Shown here piece by piece: positions 1 to 8,814 of a DNA stretch of 64,000 nt; the first letter of the stretch is position 1, and every line of letters starts with the position of its first letter. The notes under the pieces were generated by a model. The model saw only the letters and a list, made by a program, of their open reading frames with translations. It had not been told where the DNA came from and did not search any database. Location: positions 1,083,267-1,147,266 of the forward strand of contig NZ_NIUC01000002.1 of the NCBI RefSeq assembly GCF_002807035.1, read 5' to 3'. This DNA comes from Algoriphagus formosus. Lineage in GTDB: Bacteria > Bacteroidota > Bacteroidia > Cytophagales > Cyclobacteriaceae. A program made the position numbers and the translations under genes.

Positions 1-1
1 C

Positions 2-559
2 TTTCCACAATACATAGAATATCATGATAAGGAATGGGGCGTCCCTGTCTATGACGATAAAACCCATTTTGAGTTTTTGATTTTGGAATCTGCACAAGCG
101 GGATTGAGCTGGGCTACCATTTTGAAAAAGCGAGAAGGCTATCGCAAAGCTTTTGCTGATTTCGATTATCAAATAGTTGCCGAATTTCCAGATAGCTATG
201 TGGAAGAATTGCTGCAGGATCCGGGAATCATCCGGAATAAACTTAAGATCAAAGCGGCCATCAACAATGCCCAGCGCTTTATGGAAATACAAAAGGAGTT
301 TGGTTCTTTTAGCGAATATATCTGGTCTTTCGTAGGAGGAAAACCCATCCAAAATCAACTGAAAAGCATGAGAGAAGCTCCGGCTACCTCGCCCAAATCA
401 GACCGTCTAGCCAAAGACCTTAAGAAAAGAGGCTTTAAATTTTTAGGATCTACGACCATCTATGCCCACATGCAAGCGACAGGCTTGGTGAATGATCATT
501 TGGTGGACTGTTTTCGATATAAGGAAGTTTTGGAATTAAACGAAAGCGAAGAAAATTAA
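2..559 (+). CDS. tag: DNA-3-methyladenine glycosylase I, 5' end missing
   Basis: Base-excision repair enzyme that removes 3-methyladenine from alkylated DNA. The reading frame is open from the window edge; 185 residues are visible and the first methionine in the window (position 77) is internal. Visible family features are EYHDKEWGVP near the start, FLILESAQAGLSWATIL, the YRKAFADFD stretch and a C-terminal GSTTIYAHMQATGLVNDH segment. Only the extreme N-terminus, which carries the first zinc-binding cysteine in this family, is cut off. It converges on the nhaD-type gene and overlaps its end by 24 nt. Confidence 0.93.
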   Translation, partial: FPQYIEYHDKEWGVPVYDDKTHFEFLILESAQAGLSWATILKKREGYRKAFADFDYQIVAEFPDSYVEELLQDPGIIRNKLKIKAAINNAQRFMEIQKEFGSFSEYIWSFVGGKPIQNQLKSMREAPATSPKSDRLAKDLKKRGFKFLGSTTIYAHMQATGLVNDHLVDCFRYKEVLELNESEEN

Positions 560-2068
560 CCAAACGATAAAGAGAAGCGGAAGCAAAATCGGTAAGGAGA
601 AGCGGATAATATAGCCAAAGAAGGATGGCATTTTGATTCCGCTCTGCTCAGCGATTGATTTTACCATAAAGTTTGGACCATTACCGATATAGGTCATCGC
701 ACCAAAGAATACTGAGGCAATGGCAATAGCCATGAGTTCAAAAGCAGAATCATGATAGCCATCGGCAGCAAATTGCCTTACTTCTTCAATATTATTGATG
801 GAGGCTCCTTTGGATGCCATCGCCGCTGCCAGGAAGTTCAGATAAGTTGGGGCATTATCCAAGAACCCGGACAAAACGCCCGTTCCCCAGTATAGGGTAT
901 TATGAGTGATCAATGCTGAACCTTCAGGAGACTTTGCGAAGTTGCCTACCAACTCCAAGGCAGGCATCATCGTACCGAAAATCCCAATAAAGATGAATGC
1001 CACTTCACGGATGGGTTCGAAGTTAAATTCATTCCCTTTGATCGCCCGCTGATCAGCAAAGCGATAGGATAGAAATGCTACGGATAGCATGATGATTTCC
1101 CGCAGGAAGGAGAATTTTTGTCCGTCATACACGATTGCCGGCACCCACTCGATCACATTAGGATCTAAGAAAACCGAACAAATTACGATGAAAAGCCATC
1201 CGAAGTTCTTCACTCCGATCAAGGTAAACTTATTGGTGTAGGTAGTTTCTTCCAGTTCACTATCATCTCCGGCACGTCCCAGTTTGCGATCGATAAAATA
1301 GAATGCTACAGCAAGCACAGCCAAAGCGAAAATCCAGGCAGGCCAGTTATGCTCGAGGGTCCAGAAGAATGGAATTCCTTTCAAGAAACCCAAGAAAAGT
1401 GGTGGGTCACCGATCGGAGTCAAAGAACCACCGACATTGCTGACCATGAAAATAAAGAAGATGATGTGGTAAGCTTGAATATTTCCTTTATTCAATCGGA
1501 TGAAAGGTCTTATCAAAAGCATGGATGCTCCGGTAGTACCAATCAAATTGGAAATTAAAGCACCGATTAATAGCAAACTGACATTTGCCAGCGGGGTAGC
1601 TTTCTTGTCAATTTCTATCAGAATCCCTCCTGAGGCAATGTAAAGTGATGCCAATAAGGCTATAAATTGCACATACTCAGCCAAGGCATGGACAGGACCA
1701 TGGACATTCTGAAGGATGAATAGGTAATAGGAAACGACCAACAAGGCTAAGGCCACAGCAATCTTTGGATAGTTGTGATGCCAAAAATGCTCATAAAAAA
1801 GAGGGCCAGTGGCAATCATTAGCAGCAAGGCAACAAAAGGAATCACCAACCAACCTGGAGGTGCATGATGTGCTTCCTCTCCATGGTCTCCTCCATGATC
1901 TTCAGCACTTTGTCCATGCTCAGTATTCGAGGATTCCGTAGACTGATGATCTTGGTCAGCAAGGATTTCTAAGGAAACCGCTTCCTTCGCAAAACTTTTC
2001 TGTACTGAGAAAGCCTGAAAAAATAATATTCCGAAAAGTAGGGTAACTACTGGTATAAAATTCCTCAT
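536..2068 (-). CDS. nhaD: NhaD-type Na+/H+ antiporter
   Basis: 510-residue inner membrane protein of the NhaD branch of the ion transporter superfamily, expected to exchange Na+ (or Li+) for protons. Residues 1-27 look like a signal peptide or first membrane helix. A His/Asp/Glu-rich segment follows (six His between 41 and 68), then about a dozen hydrophobic helices. Family-like stretches include ISNLIGTTGASMLLIRP and GFLDNAPTYLNFLAAA. The assignment rests on these motifs and overall length; substrate is inferred. Its C-terminal coding end overlaps the convergent tag gene by 24 nt. Confidence 0.88.
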   Translation of the reverse strand: MRNFIPVVTLLFGILFFQAFSVQKSFAKEAVSLEILADQDHQSTESSNTEHGQSAEDHGGDHGEEAHHAPPGWLVIPFVALLLMIATGPLFYEHFWHHNYPKIAVALALLVVSYYLFILQNVHGPVHALAEYVQFIALLASLYIASGGILIEIDKKATPLANVSLLLIGALISNLIGTTGASMLLIRPFIRLNKGNIQAYHIIFFIFMVSNVGGSLTPIGDPPLFLGFLKGIPFFWTLEHNWPAWIFALAVLAVAFYFIDRKLGRAGDDSELEETTYTNKFTLIGVKNFGWLFIVICSVFLDPNVIEWVPAIVYDGQKFSFLREIIMLSVAFLSYRFADQRAIKGNEFNFEPIREVAFIFIGIFGTMMPALELVGNFAKSPEGSALITHNTLYWGTGVLSGFLDNAPTYLNFLAAAMASKGASINNIEEVRQFAADGYHDSAFELMAIAIASVFFGAMTYIGNGPNFMVKSIAEQSGIKMPSFFGYIIRFSLPILLPLLFIVWLIFFAFV

Positions 2069-2195
2069 TTTTCTGATAATAGGTGTGCTGCGTTTTATCT
2101 GGGGGTAATTTAAGCAAAATTTTAATTGCCCAAATGTGGCTGAGTAGCTTTGCTAAGCTACTGATTTTGCCGGAAATCGCCCAACTCATAAATGG

Positions 2196-2241
2196 GAAAG
2201 CCCAGCAGAATTAATCAAAAATTAATGCTTTCTGGGCTTTC
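2196..2241 (-). terminator. Hairpin between the dehydrogenase and antiporter genes
   Basis: Perfect 10-bp outer arms (2196-2205 and 2232-2241) enclose an inner ATTAAT/ATTAAT pairing. It lies just after the stop of the leftward dehydrogenase gene, so it is a likely end-of-transcript structure. There is no clean T-run on the leftward strand, so it may stabilise the 3' end rather than act as a classic intrinsic terminator. Confidence 0.45.
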
Positions 2242-2254
2242 TTAAAGAATAGTT

Positions 2255-3481
2255 TTACACGAGTTGAGCCAAAGCTATTTTAAAGGAGCTTTCTGCCAGT
2301 TTGGTTTTTGTTGGGTTTTCTGCGAAAGTATTCTTCAAAGCTGTTTCGATCGTCTGACTGACATCGGCAAAGATTGCCTCATCCGTAACTTCGACCTCCT
2401 GACTCATTAGATAAGCAAATACCCTCGCCATTCCACAATTGGCTATGAAATCAGGAATCACCGAAACCTGCTGATCAGTCCAAGTTCCTATCGGCCCAAA
2501 GAAAATCTCAGGGTCTGCAAATGGAACATTGGCTCCACAAGAGATTACTTCCAAGCCCGCTTTGATCATTCGATCGGATTGTTCTTTGGTAATTAATCTC
2601 GATGCCGCTGCCGGGATGAAGATTTCACTTTCGAGATCCCAGATTTTTTCATCAATCTCTTCAAATGGTATTAAATCATCTGAAACAAGCGTATTTCCAA
2701 TTCGATTGAGGAATAGTTCTCTGACCTCATCCAAAGAATAGCCTTCTGTATTGATCAGACCTCCATTCTTATCGATGATTCCTACAATCTTAACACCCTC
2801 GACCGCTAGAAAGCATGCAGCCGCAGAGCCTACATTACCCCATCCTTGGATGACTGCTCGCTTTCCTTTTAGGTTACCTCCCCATATTTGGTAGTAATGC
2901 CGAACAGCTTCTGCTACCCCAAAACCCGTGATCATATCTGCCACGGTGTACTTTTTTGCACCATTTGGAGTGTATTTAGGGTCTTCCAAGACTTTGGAGA
3001 CTCCTTGTCTAAGTTGACCGATTTTCCGGATTTTTTCCGGTTCGGTGGCATGAAAATGCCCGTTGACGATTCCTTCTTGAGGATGCCAGATGCCATAGGA
3101 TTCTGTGATAGGAATGACTTCATGGATTTCGTCCACATTCATATCTCCTCCTGTCCCGTAGTAATTCTTTAAAAGGGGAGTTACGGCCTTGTACCAGCGC
3201 TTCAGAACATCCTCCTTGCGTGGGTCTTTTGGATCGAAATTAATACCCGACTTGGCCCCGCCAATCGCCGGACCCGATACCGTAAATTTTACCTCCATGG
3301 TTTTAGCCAAGGATTCTACCTCGCGCTTGTCCAGACCTTTTCGCATACGGGTACCGCCGCCAGCCGCTCCTCCACGGAGTGAATTAATCACGACCCAGCC
3401 TTCTGCCTCGGATTCGGAATCTGACCATTCAAAAATGATTTCAGGTTTCTTATTTTCAAACCTTTTGAGTAATTCTTGCAT
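2255..3481 (-). CDS. Glu/Leu/Phe/Val family amino acid dehydrogenase
   Basis: 408 residues, close to the usual length for hexameric NAD(P)-dependent glutamate dehydrogenase-type enzymes, which interconvert an amino acid with its 2-oxo acid and ammonia. The substrate domain shows GGAAGGGTRMRKGLDKREV (around residue 36) and KFTVSGPAIGGAKSGI with the catalytic-type lysine. The GTGGDMNVDE segment follows, then a Rossmann domain with AVIQGWGNVGSAAACFLA. Glutamate is the commonest substrate in this family, but leucine or valine cannot be excluded from sequence alone. It is read leftward towards nhaD, with a hairpin between them. Confidence 0.88.
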   Translation of the reverse strand: MQELLKRFENKKPEIIFEWSDSESEAEGWVVINSLRGGAAGGGTRMRKGLDKREVESLAKTMEVKFTVSGPAIGGAKSGINFDPKDPRKEDVLKRWYKAVTPLLKNYYGTGGDMNVDEIHEVIPITESYGIWHPQEGIVNGHFHATEPEKIRKIGQLRQGVSKVLEDPKYTPNGAKKYTVADMITGFGVAEAVRHYYQIWGGNLKGKRAVIQGWGNVGSAAACFLAVEGVKIVGIIDKNGGLINTEGYSLDEVRELFLNRIGNTLVSDDLIPFEEIDEKIWDLESEIFIPAAASRLITKEQSDRMIKAGLEVISCGANVPFADPEIFFGPIGTWTDQQVSVIPDFIANCGMARVFAYLMSQEVEVTDEAIFADVSQTIETALKNTFAENPTKTKLAESSFKIALAQLV

Positions 3482-3579
3482 CGTTTATTGGGTTTATATC
3501 TGCTCTGCAAAAATAGAAAATATTCGAGCCTGACCCAGAAAAAATACATAAGGGGAATCTTTGGCTCCCACGGACTTAT

Positions 3580-4650
3580 CTAGCCATAAATTGTCCCGGA
3601 ACAGGAATCCCTTGATGCTCCTGTCACATCCGAAAGGACATTGTCGATCCCTAAAATTCTTAAGTAGCCTAAAAAGGCGAAAACAAGCGCCTCCTTGAAT
3701 TCAATTAATTGATTGGATGCCGCTACCTGTTCCCAGTTTGAATCCAATTTTGAATCCAGCCTTTTTATGAAATATTCATGATAGGCACCGCCGCCGGTAA
3801 TCAGCACTTTGGGTTTTGGGCTAGAAGCGTTTTTTCGAATGACTGAAGCAATTTGAATGGCATAATGCTCAACCAGTGTAGCGAGAATATCCTTTGGAGA
3901 AAGCGCTACTTGGTCGATCAAGGGAAAAAAGTCTCGATCCATGTCTTCTCTTCCAAGTGACTTGGCTCCTGTTTTTTGATAAAAAGAAACTTGATTTAAG
4001 CGATTCAATAGCTCATGATCCACCTTTCCTTGAGCGGCCCAGGCACCCTTATCATCGTAAGGTGCGCCAAGTTGCTCGGCGAGGGGATTTAGCAGTAGAT
4101 TGAAAGGACAGGTGTCAAAGGCCAGTCTCTTTCCAGCATGCTCCATGGAAATATTAGCTATCCCTCCCAAATTGAGGCAAAAGTCCATTTCTGAAAAAAG
4201 CATTCGATCACCCACAGGAACCAAGGGTGCGCCCTGACCCCCCAATTGCACATCCAGCATCCGGAAGTCATTTACTACTTTCAATCCGCTGTATTGATGC
4301 AGGGACCAACCATTGCCGATTTGAAGGGATAGGCCCTTATCGGGTTGATGAAAGACGGTATGCCCATGGGAGCAAATGGCTAAAGGCTGTAACCCTTTAC
4401 TCTGACAAAAATCCCGCACCTGCAATCCCATCCAAGCCCCAAAATCCACATCCAACATGGCCAAATGCTCACCTGAAAGCTGATGAGATTTGCTCAACAA
4501 ACTCGCCAAATCCTCTGGAAAGGGTACCGTCTCCGCATGAAGAATTTCAAAACTCCAATTCCCCTCCTTTTTAAATCGACAATAAGCTATGTCTAGCCCA
4601 TCACCGGAAGTCCCGGACATCAAGCCAATTAAATCTGCAGCGTACTCCAT
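3580..4650 (-). CDS. anmK: Anhydro-N-acetylmuramic acid kinase
   Basis: 356 residues, full length for AnmK, which phosphorylates and opens 1,6-anhydro-MurNAc during recycling of cell-wall fragments. The N-terminal nucleotide-binding motif IGLMSGTSGDGLDIAY (residues 8-23) is diagnostic. GQGAPLVPVGDRMLF, NLGGIANIS and a late ITGGGAYHEY phosphate-binding segment follow. It starts divergently from coaX with about 200 bp between the two genes. No other recycling gene is beside it here. Confidence 0.95.
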   Translation of the reverse strand: MEYAADLIGLMSGTSGDGLDIAYCRFKKEGNWSFEILHAETVPFPEDLASLLSKSHQLSGEHLAMLDVDFGAWMGLQVRDFCQSKGLQPLAICSHGHTVFHQPDKGLSLQIGNGWSLHQYSGLKVVNDFRMLDVQLGGQGAPLVPVGDRMLFSEMDFCLNLGGIANISMEHAGKRLAFDTCPFNLLLNPLAEQLGAPYDDKGAWAAQGKVDHELLNRLNQVSFYQKTGAKSLGREDMDRDFFPLIDQVALSPKDILATLVEHYAIQIASVIRKNASSPKPKVLITGGGAYHEYFIKRLDSKLDSNWEQVAASNQLIEFKEALVFAFLGYLRILGIDNVLSDVTGASRDSCSGTIYG

Positions 4651-4750
4651 GGGGTTAATGTTTGTTAAGTGAAAGGAGGAATAAAGATAATTTTAGATTT
4701 GAGAAAATGCCCTCTTTTTTGAATTGGCTAATTTGCGAAGCTTATTCCAA

Positions 4751-4846
4751 ATGAAATCGACACGATTAAAATTATCATTTCTATGTGTGTATAATGATGA
4801 TTTTAATAGTCGAAGATTCCATCTGACCGATAAAAGTCAAAAATAA
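4751..4846 (+). CDS. Possible 31-residue leader peptide before coaX
   Basis: An ATG at the first base of the shared leader opens a 31-codon frame (begins MKSTRLKLSF, ends RRFHLTDKSQK) whose stop is 4 nt before coaX. The kynU copy holds a matching frame of 29 codons; 18 of 29 residues agree. All codon differences between the copies change the residue, so there is no sign of selection on the peptide. It may simply be an open frame inside a structured RNA or repeat. Confidence 0.25.
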   Translation: MKSTRLKLSFLCVYNDDFNSRRFHLTDKSQK

Positions 4847-4850
4847 CCAG
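4751..4850 (+). promoter_or_regulatory. 100-nt leader of coaX, shared with kynU
   Basis: The 100 nt directly before the coaX start match, without gaps, the 100 nt before the kynU start (41264-41363) at 79 positions by eye; nearly half the mismatches fall in one 10-nt loop. The left arm (about 4758-4779) pairs with the right arm (about 4793-4811), leaving a variable loop, and a conserved GATTCCATCTGACC tail follows. It could be a cis-acting RNA, an operator or a small mobile repeat. It also holds an open frame of 31 codons (4751-4846) ending 4 nt before coaX. Confidence 0.65.
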
Positions 4851-5573
4851 ATGAAAAATCTCATCATCGACATTGGTAATTCCCGAATTAAGTCCGCTCT
4901 CTTTTCAGGTGAGGATTTACAATGGGAAAAAAGCTTTCAGGAATTAGCTGAAGCAAAGCAATTTTGGGGATCCCAGTCCTTTGACCATTGCCTGATTTCC
5001 TCAGTCAGGTGGAGCAAAGAAGAATTGGAATCGGAATTGGATTTCCCATTCATTTTCCTGACCCATGCTACCCCCATACCAATCAAAAACGGTTATGAAA
5101 CGCCTCAAACGCTGGGATTGGATCGAATAGCCGCAGCAGTAGGGGCATGGAAGCTATCCGGAGAGAAGCCTTGTCTTAGCGTGGACTTGGGCAGTTGCAT
5201 GACCTTTGAGCTCGTGGACGAACACAATGTCTACCAAGGAGGAGCTATCAGTCCCGGCCTGCAAATGCGGGCAAAAGCCATGCATGAATTTACCGCTAGG
5301 CTCCCTTTGGTTCAGGTAAATGAGAAAATCACTAATCCTTTGGGAAAAAAGACTGTCGATGGAATGAGATCAGGAATTTGGTATGGTATGGCCTATGAGA
5401 TTGATGGACAAATCAGACATTACCTCCGAGAATATCCCGATTTACAGGTATTTATTTGTGGAGGGGATGCCCAAATTTTTGATTCATTGGCAAAAGCACA
5501 CATATTTGTAGTCCCAAATTTGGTCCTGCGCGGATTGAATTGCATTCTAAACCACCATGTTGAGCAAAATTAA
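4851..5573 (+). CDS. coaX: Type III pantothenate kinase
   Basis: 240 residues, the normal length for CoaX, which phosphorylates pantothenate as the first step of coenzyme A synthesis and is insensitive to CoA feedback. The ASKHA-fold motifs are clear: IDIGNSRIKSALF at residues 6-18, TLGLDRIAAAVGAW in the pantothenate-binding part, VDLGSCMTFEL as the second phosphate motif, and GGAISPGLQMR. The ATG is fixed by the close of the upstream small frame and the conserved N-terminus. Its end overlaps the next gene by 17 nt, so the two are probably cotranscribed. Confidence 0.95.
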   Translation: MKNLIIDIGNSRIKSALFSGEDLQWEKSFQELAEAKQFWGSQSFDHCLISSVRWSKEELESELDFPFIFLTHATPIPIKNGYETPQTLGLDRIAAAVGAWKLSGEKPCLSVDLGSCMTFELVDEHNVYQGGAISPGLQMRAKAMHEFTARLPLVQVNEKITNPLGKKTVDGMRSGIWYGMAYEIDGQIRHYLREYPDLQVFICGGDAQIFDSLAKAHIFVVPNLVLRGLNCILNHHVEQN

Positions 5574-6840
5574 ATGGCAGTTGTTGGGTGTTTGCTGCAC
5601 CCTTTTATTATTTACTGAGGTAAAGGCACAGTCGAGTGCATCGACTTACTCGGCCCTAGGAATCGGTGAATTCAATTATTCAGGACTCACTCACAATCAA
5701 GGAAACGGTGGACTTGGAATAAGCTTCGGTACAGGCTGGAATCCCAACTATGTCAACCCGGCCCTTCAGACCCGAAATACGATTTTCAACTTTCAGGCGG
5801 CACTGAATTACAAGCGAATCAATGCTAATAATGGCTCTGAGACAGCAGATGTAGATGGAGGAGGACTTTCTTACATCGCCATGTCGCTTCCATTCAAGCC
5901 TACTAAGTTTACCATGGGCATGGGTCTCAATCAACTCACCTCGGTAAACTATGACCTGGAGATTACTAGTCAGGTGGCAGGCACAGATCTCAGCAGCTTC
6001 AATACTATTACCGGAGATGGTGGAATCTCGGAAGCTTACCTAAGTGGTGGCTTTTTGGTTGCTAAAAACCTGAGCCTTGGATTCCATGCGTCCTACTTTT
6101 TTGGATCTACGATCCGAACCAATCAGCTGTCTATTTTCGACACCTTAGGAACCCAAGTAGGGAACACTTCCGAATTTTATGAAAGATTAACAATTAGTGA
6201 TGTGGGCTTCAAATTTGGGGCACACTACTTTTTCCCTGTAAGTGAAAATGGAAATCTTCACCTGGGTGCCATTTATCAGAGAATAGGCGATCTCCGTGGA
6301 AAAGCTTTTGCCAAACTAGCAGCATTTGGCCAAGCTAGCGACCCCGAAACGCCGGGGGACCTGCTTGCAGACGATTTGAGGGGAAGTATTTCAATACCAA
6401 ATCGTTACGGATTTGGAGTGAGTTATGAGCGAGCCAATAAATTCATAGTAGGGCTAGAGGGTCAGTATCAAGACTTTGCAGATTTCAGAAGCTTTCTAGG
6501 TGATCCGCTGCAACTTCAGCAGGCGATCAAAGTAGGACTGGGATTTGAATATGTTCCCGATTATCTGTCTGTAGACAACCTTGCTAAGCGTTCTACTTAC
6601 CGGGCAGGATTCGAATTTCAGCAGACTCCTTATGTACTGAACAACACGCAAATAAATGACATTGGCATTAACTTTGGAACTTCATTTCGTGTTAATCAAC
6701 TGTCCGTAGTGAACTTGGCCATGAAGATTGGTCAAAGAGGAACAGTGGACTCAGGTCTTGTCCGAGAAACCTACGTAAACTTCTCCCTAGGATTCTCTTT
6801 GAATGATAACACCTGGTTCTACAAGCGGGTATTTGAATAA
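5557..6840 (+). CDS. Outer membrane beta-barrel-like protein, function unknown
   Basis: 427 residues with a cleavable-looking signal peptide (about residues 1-24, ending VKAQ). The rest is rich in alternating hydrophobic/polar strands and Gly/Asn turns, ending in VNFSLGFSLNDNTWFYKRVFE, as in outer membrane barrels of Bacteroidota. The N-terminal ASTYSALGIGEFNYSGL segment recalls proteins related to PorV or FadL, but I cannot name a family with certainty. It overlaps coaX and is followed within 40 nt by a TPR protein gene, a common pairing in this phylum. Confidence 0.7.
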   Translation: MLSKIKWQLLGVCCTLLLFTEVKAQSSASTYSALGIGEFNYSGLTHNQGNGGLGISFGTGWNPNYVNPALQTRNTIFNFQAALNYKRINANNGSETADVDGGGLSYIAMSLPFKPTKFTMGMGLNQLTSVNYDLEITSQVAGTDLSSFNTITGDGGISEAYLSGGFLVAKNLSLGFHASYFFGSTIRTNQLSIFDTLGTQVGNTSEFYERLTISDVGFKFGAHYFFPVSENGNLHLGAIYQRIGDLRGKAFAKLAAFGQASDPETPGDLLADDLRGSISIPNRYGFGVSYERANKFIVGLEGQYQDFADFRSFLGDPLQLQQAIKVGLGFEYVPDYLSVDNLAKRSTYRAGFEFQQTPYVLNNTQINDIGINFGTSFRVNQLSVVNLAMKIGQRGTVDSGLVRETYVNFSLGFSLNDNTWFYKRVFE

Positions 6841-6880
6841 GAAAAAAACTATTAAACCGAATAAAAACCAAATAGAAACC

Positions 6881-8185
6881 ATGAAAATTAAATCAACCTT
6901 ACTGGGGCTTTCAGCCTTACTCCTGGCAGGCATGGTGCAGGCCCAGGACGGATGGAACTGGCCAGCTGATTCTGCAGAAGAAGCCAAGGCTAGAGAATTA
7001 AACGCAGCCTACACCGATTACATGAAAGCCGAGCAATTTATAGAGGCGACCGGACCACTCAATTGGCTATTGGTGAATGTACCTGAGCTCAATGAGTCTA
7101 TCTATATCAACGGTGTGACTATCTATAAAGGTGCTGCTGATGCGACTGCTGATGAGGCACAAAAACGCGTGTACCAAGATTCTGTAATGGCTATCTACGA
7201 CAAGCGTGAGCAAATCTATGACAATGCACCTAAGTGGATTGAGAATAAAGCCTATTTCGGTTATGGCTTTTACAAAGGCACAAAAGAAAAGCTAGGAGAT
7301 GTTGTAGCCGACTTTGAGCGTGCTATGGAATTGAATGGAGAACTGTCTTTGGTCGATCTATACTCTGCTTATTTCGATGCAGTCTATCGTCACAATGCCT
7401 ACAACAAAGCTTACGAGCCAGAAGAGGTATTAGCAATCTATGATAAGATTCAGGTAGATCTTGATAAGATGGCTGCTGAAGGAAAAGATGTTTCTCGTCC
7501 AAAAAGCACTACAGAAACAATTCTTGTGGCCATGAAGCTGATTGATTGTGACTTTATCGAAAATACAATGGGTCCTAAGCTAGCTGCTGATCCTACCAAT
7601 GAGGCACTTGCAAATCAGATCTTCAAGTACTCCGTTCAGTATAAGTGTTTCTCTTCAGATGCTTTCTTGACAGCTTTGGAATTGATTGATTCCAAGAATC
7701 CAACTTACTCTACTTCTCAAGTGAGAGCAATGCGATACATGCAGGCTCAAGATTATGAAAAAGCACTTCCTGTAGTGGAAAAAGCTTTGGAGCTGGCAGA
7801 AAATGACACACAACGTGGTGAGATGCAGATGGAATTGGCTAAAATCTATGGAAACATGGGAAGAAAGTCTGACGCTAGAAATGCTGCCAAAACTGCCGCT
7901 TCTCTAAACGAAGAATTGGTAAAGGATGCTTACACCTTGGTTGCGCAACTGTACATGAACTCGTTCAACGATTGTAGAGGTGGTCAGTCACGTGCTAAAG
8001 ATTACTCTATCTACATCGCAGCTTACAATGCCTATCAGCGAGCAGGAGACTCTCAAGGTATGGCTAGTGCTCGATCTAGATTCCCTTCCAAGGAAGAGCT
8101 CTTCACAGAAGGTCTTCAGGCAGGATCCACCATCAATACAGGATGCTGGATTGGAGAGACCGTCACCTTGGCAACAAGAGACTAA
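6881..8185 (+). CDS. Secreted tetratricopeptide-repeat protein
   Basis: 434 residues from the ATG at 6881. The frame is open further upstream to 6803, but the signal peptide (MKIKSTLLGLSALLLAGMVQAQ) starts here. The mature part is helical with TPR-like units, clearest near residues 285-350 (AMRYMQAQDYEKALPVVEKALELA and the next unit). Such proteins usually act as periplasmic scaffolds; no catalytic motif is visible. It is placed 40 nt after the outer membrane protein gene and ends at a strong intrinsic terminator, so it closes the coaX transcript. Confidence 0.8.
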   Translation: MKIKSTLLGLSALLLAGMVQAQDGWNWPADSAEEAKARELNAAYTDYMKAEQFIEATGPLNWLLVNVPELNESIYINGVTIYKGAADATADEAQKRVYQDSVMAIYDKREQIYDNAPKWIENKAYFGYGFYKGTKEKLGDVVADFERAMELNGELSLVDLYSAYFDAVYRHNAYNKAYEPEEVLAIYDKIQVDLDKMAAEGKDVSRPKSTTETILVAMKLIDCDFIENTMGPKLAADPTNEALANQIFKYSVQYKCFSSDAFLTALELIDSKNPTYSTSQVRAMRYMQAQDYEKALPVVEKALELAENDTQRGEMQMELAKIYGNMGRKSDARNAAKTAASLNEELVKDAYTLVAQLYMNSFNDCRGGQSRAKDYSIYIAAYNAYQRAGDSQGMASARSRFPSKEELFTEGLQAGSTINTGCWIGETVTLATRD

Positions 8186-8205
8186 TCCAACACAAAACAT
8201 ATTTG

Positions 8206-8233
8206 AAAGGCAGTCCTTGGGCTGCCTTTTTTT
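8206..8233 (+). terminator. Intrinsic terminator after the TPR gene
   Basis: Perfect 8-bp stem AAAGGCAG/CTGCCTTT with an 8-nt loop, followed by a T-rich tail. Confidence 0.88.
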
Positions 8234-8234
8234 A

Positions 8235-8267
8235 TTGAACCCCATCAAAAAATGTCTCGTATCTTTG
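8235..8267 (+). promoter_or_regulatory. Bacteroidota-type promoter of lptC
   Basis: TTG (8235-8237), 22-nt spacer and TATCTTTG (8260-8267), matching the TTG/TAnnTTTG sigma pattern of the phylum. Only 4 nt separate the -7 box from the ATG at 8272, so transcription would start at or beside the start codon. Confidence 0.6.
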
Positions 8268-8268
8268 C

Positions 8269-8814
8269 GTGATGAAGCAGTTGTTCGCAGCAATTCTACT
8301 ATTCTTTAGCATTTCCATCATTTCCTGCCGGGAGGATGTGGATGCATCCGCGCTACAAGTGTATGATGGCCCGATCAATGTCGCCACGAATATTCATATC
8401 ATAGAATCTGACTCTGCGCTACTGCGATCCGAAATTCGGGCTCCCAAGCAAATGGAATTCTTGGAAGGAGACATGGAATTCCCGGAAGGAATCGAAATAC
8501 AGTTTTTTGAAAAAGACGGGACACCAAGCACGAAAATTCGGGCAGACAAGGCCTTCTTTGATAAAAAAGAAAATCTTTACCGTGGACAGGGAAATGTCCA
8601 AGTAGACAATGAAATTGAAGATCAGCATCTTCAGGCTGAAGAGCTTTTTTGGGATCCGAATAAAAAAATCATTTACACAGAGACCTTTGTGACCGTTCGA
8701 GACAAGCAAACGCTATTCAACGGTACAGGTATGGTCGCTGATGAGAGTTTTACCAATTACACCCTGAAGAATGTCCGTGATAGTCGGACCGTACTTCCCG
8801 GAGAAAATTTATGA
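8269..8814 (+). CDS. lptC: LptC-type LPS export protein (lipoprotein)
   Basis: 181 residues. LptC bridges the LptB2FG transporter and periplasmic LptA in lipopolysaccharide export. The N-terminus is a lipoprotein signal (ISIISC lipobox). The body shows the LptC/OstA-like beta pattern: GTPSTKIRADKAFFDKKENLYRG, GNVQVDN, LFWDPNKKIIYTE. Translation may begin at GTG 8269 or, more likely, ATG 8272. It overlaps the following small membrane gene by 4 nt (ATGA). A lipid-anchored LptC differs from the proteobacterial single-helix form and is usual in this phylum. Confidence 0.85.
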   Translation: MMKQLFAAILLFFSISIISCREDVDASALQVYDGPINVATNIHIIESDSALLRSEIRAPKQMEFLEGDMEFPEGIEIQFFEKDGTPSTKIRADKAFFDKKENLYRGQGNVQVDNEIEDQHLQAEELFWDPNKKIIYTETFVTVRDKQTLFNGTGMVADESFTNYTLKNVRDSRTVLPGENL

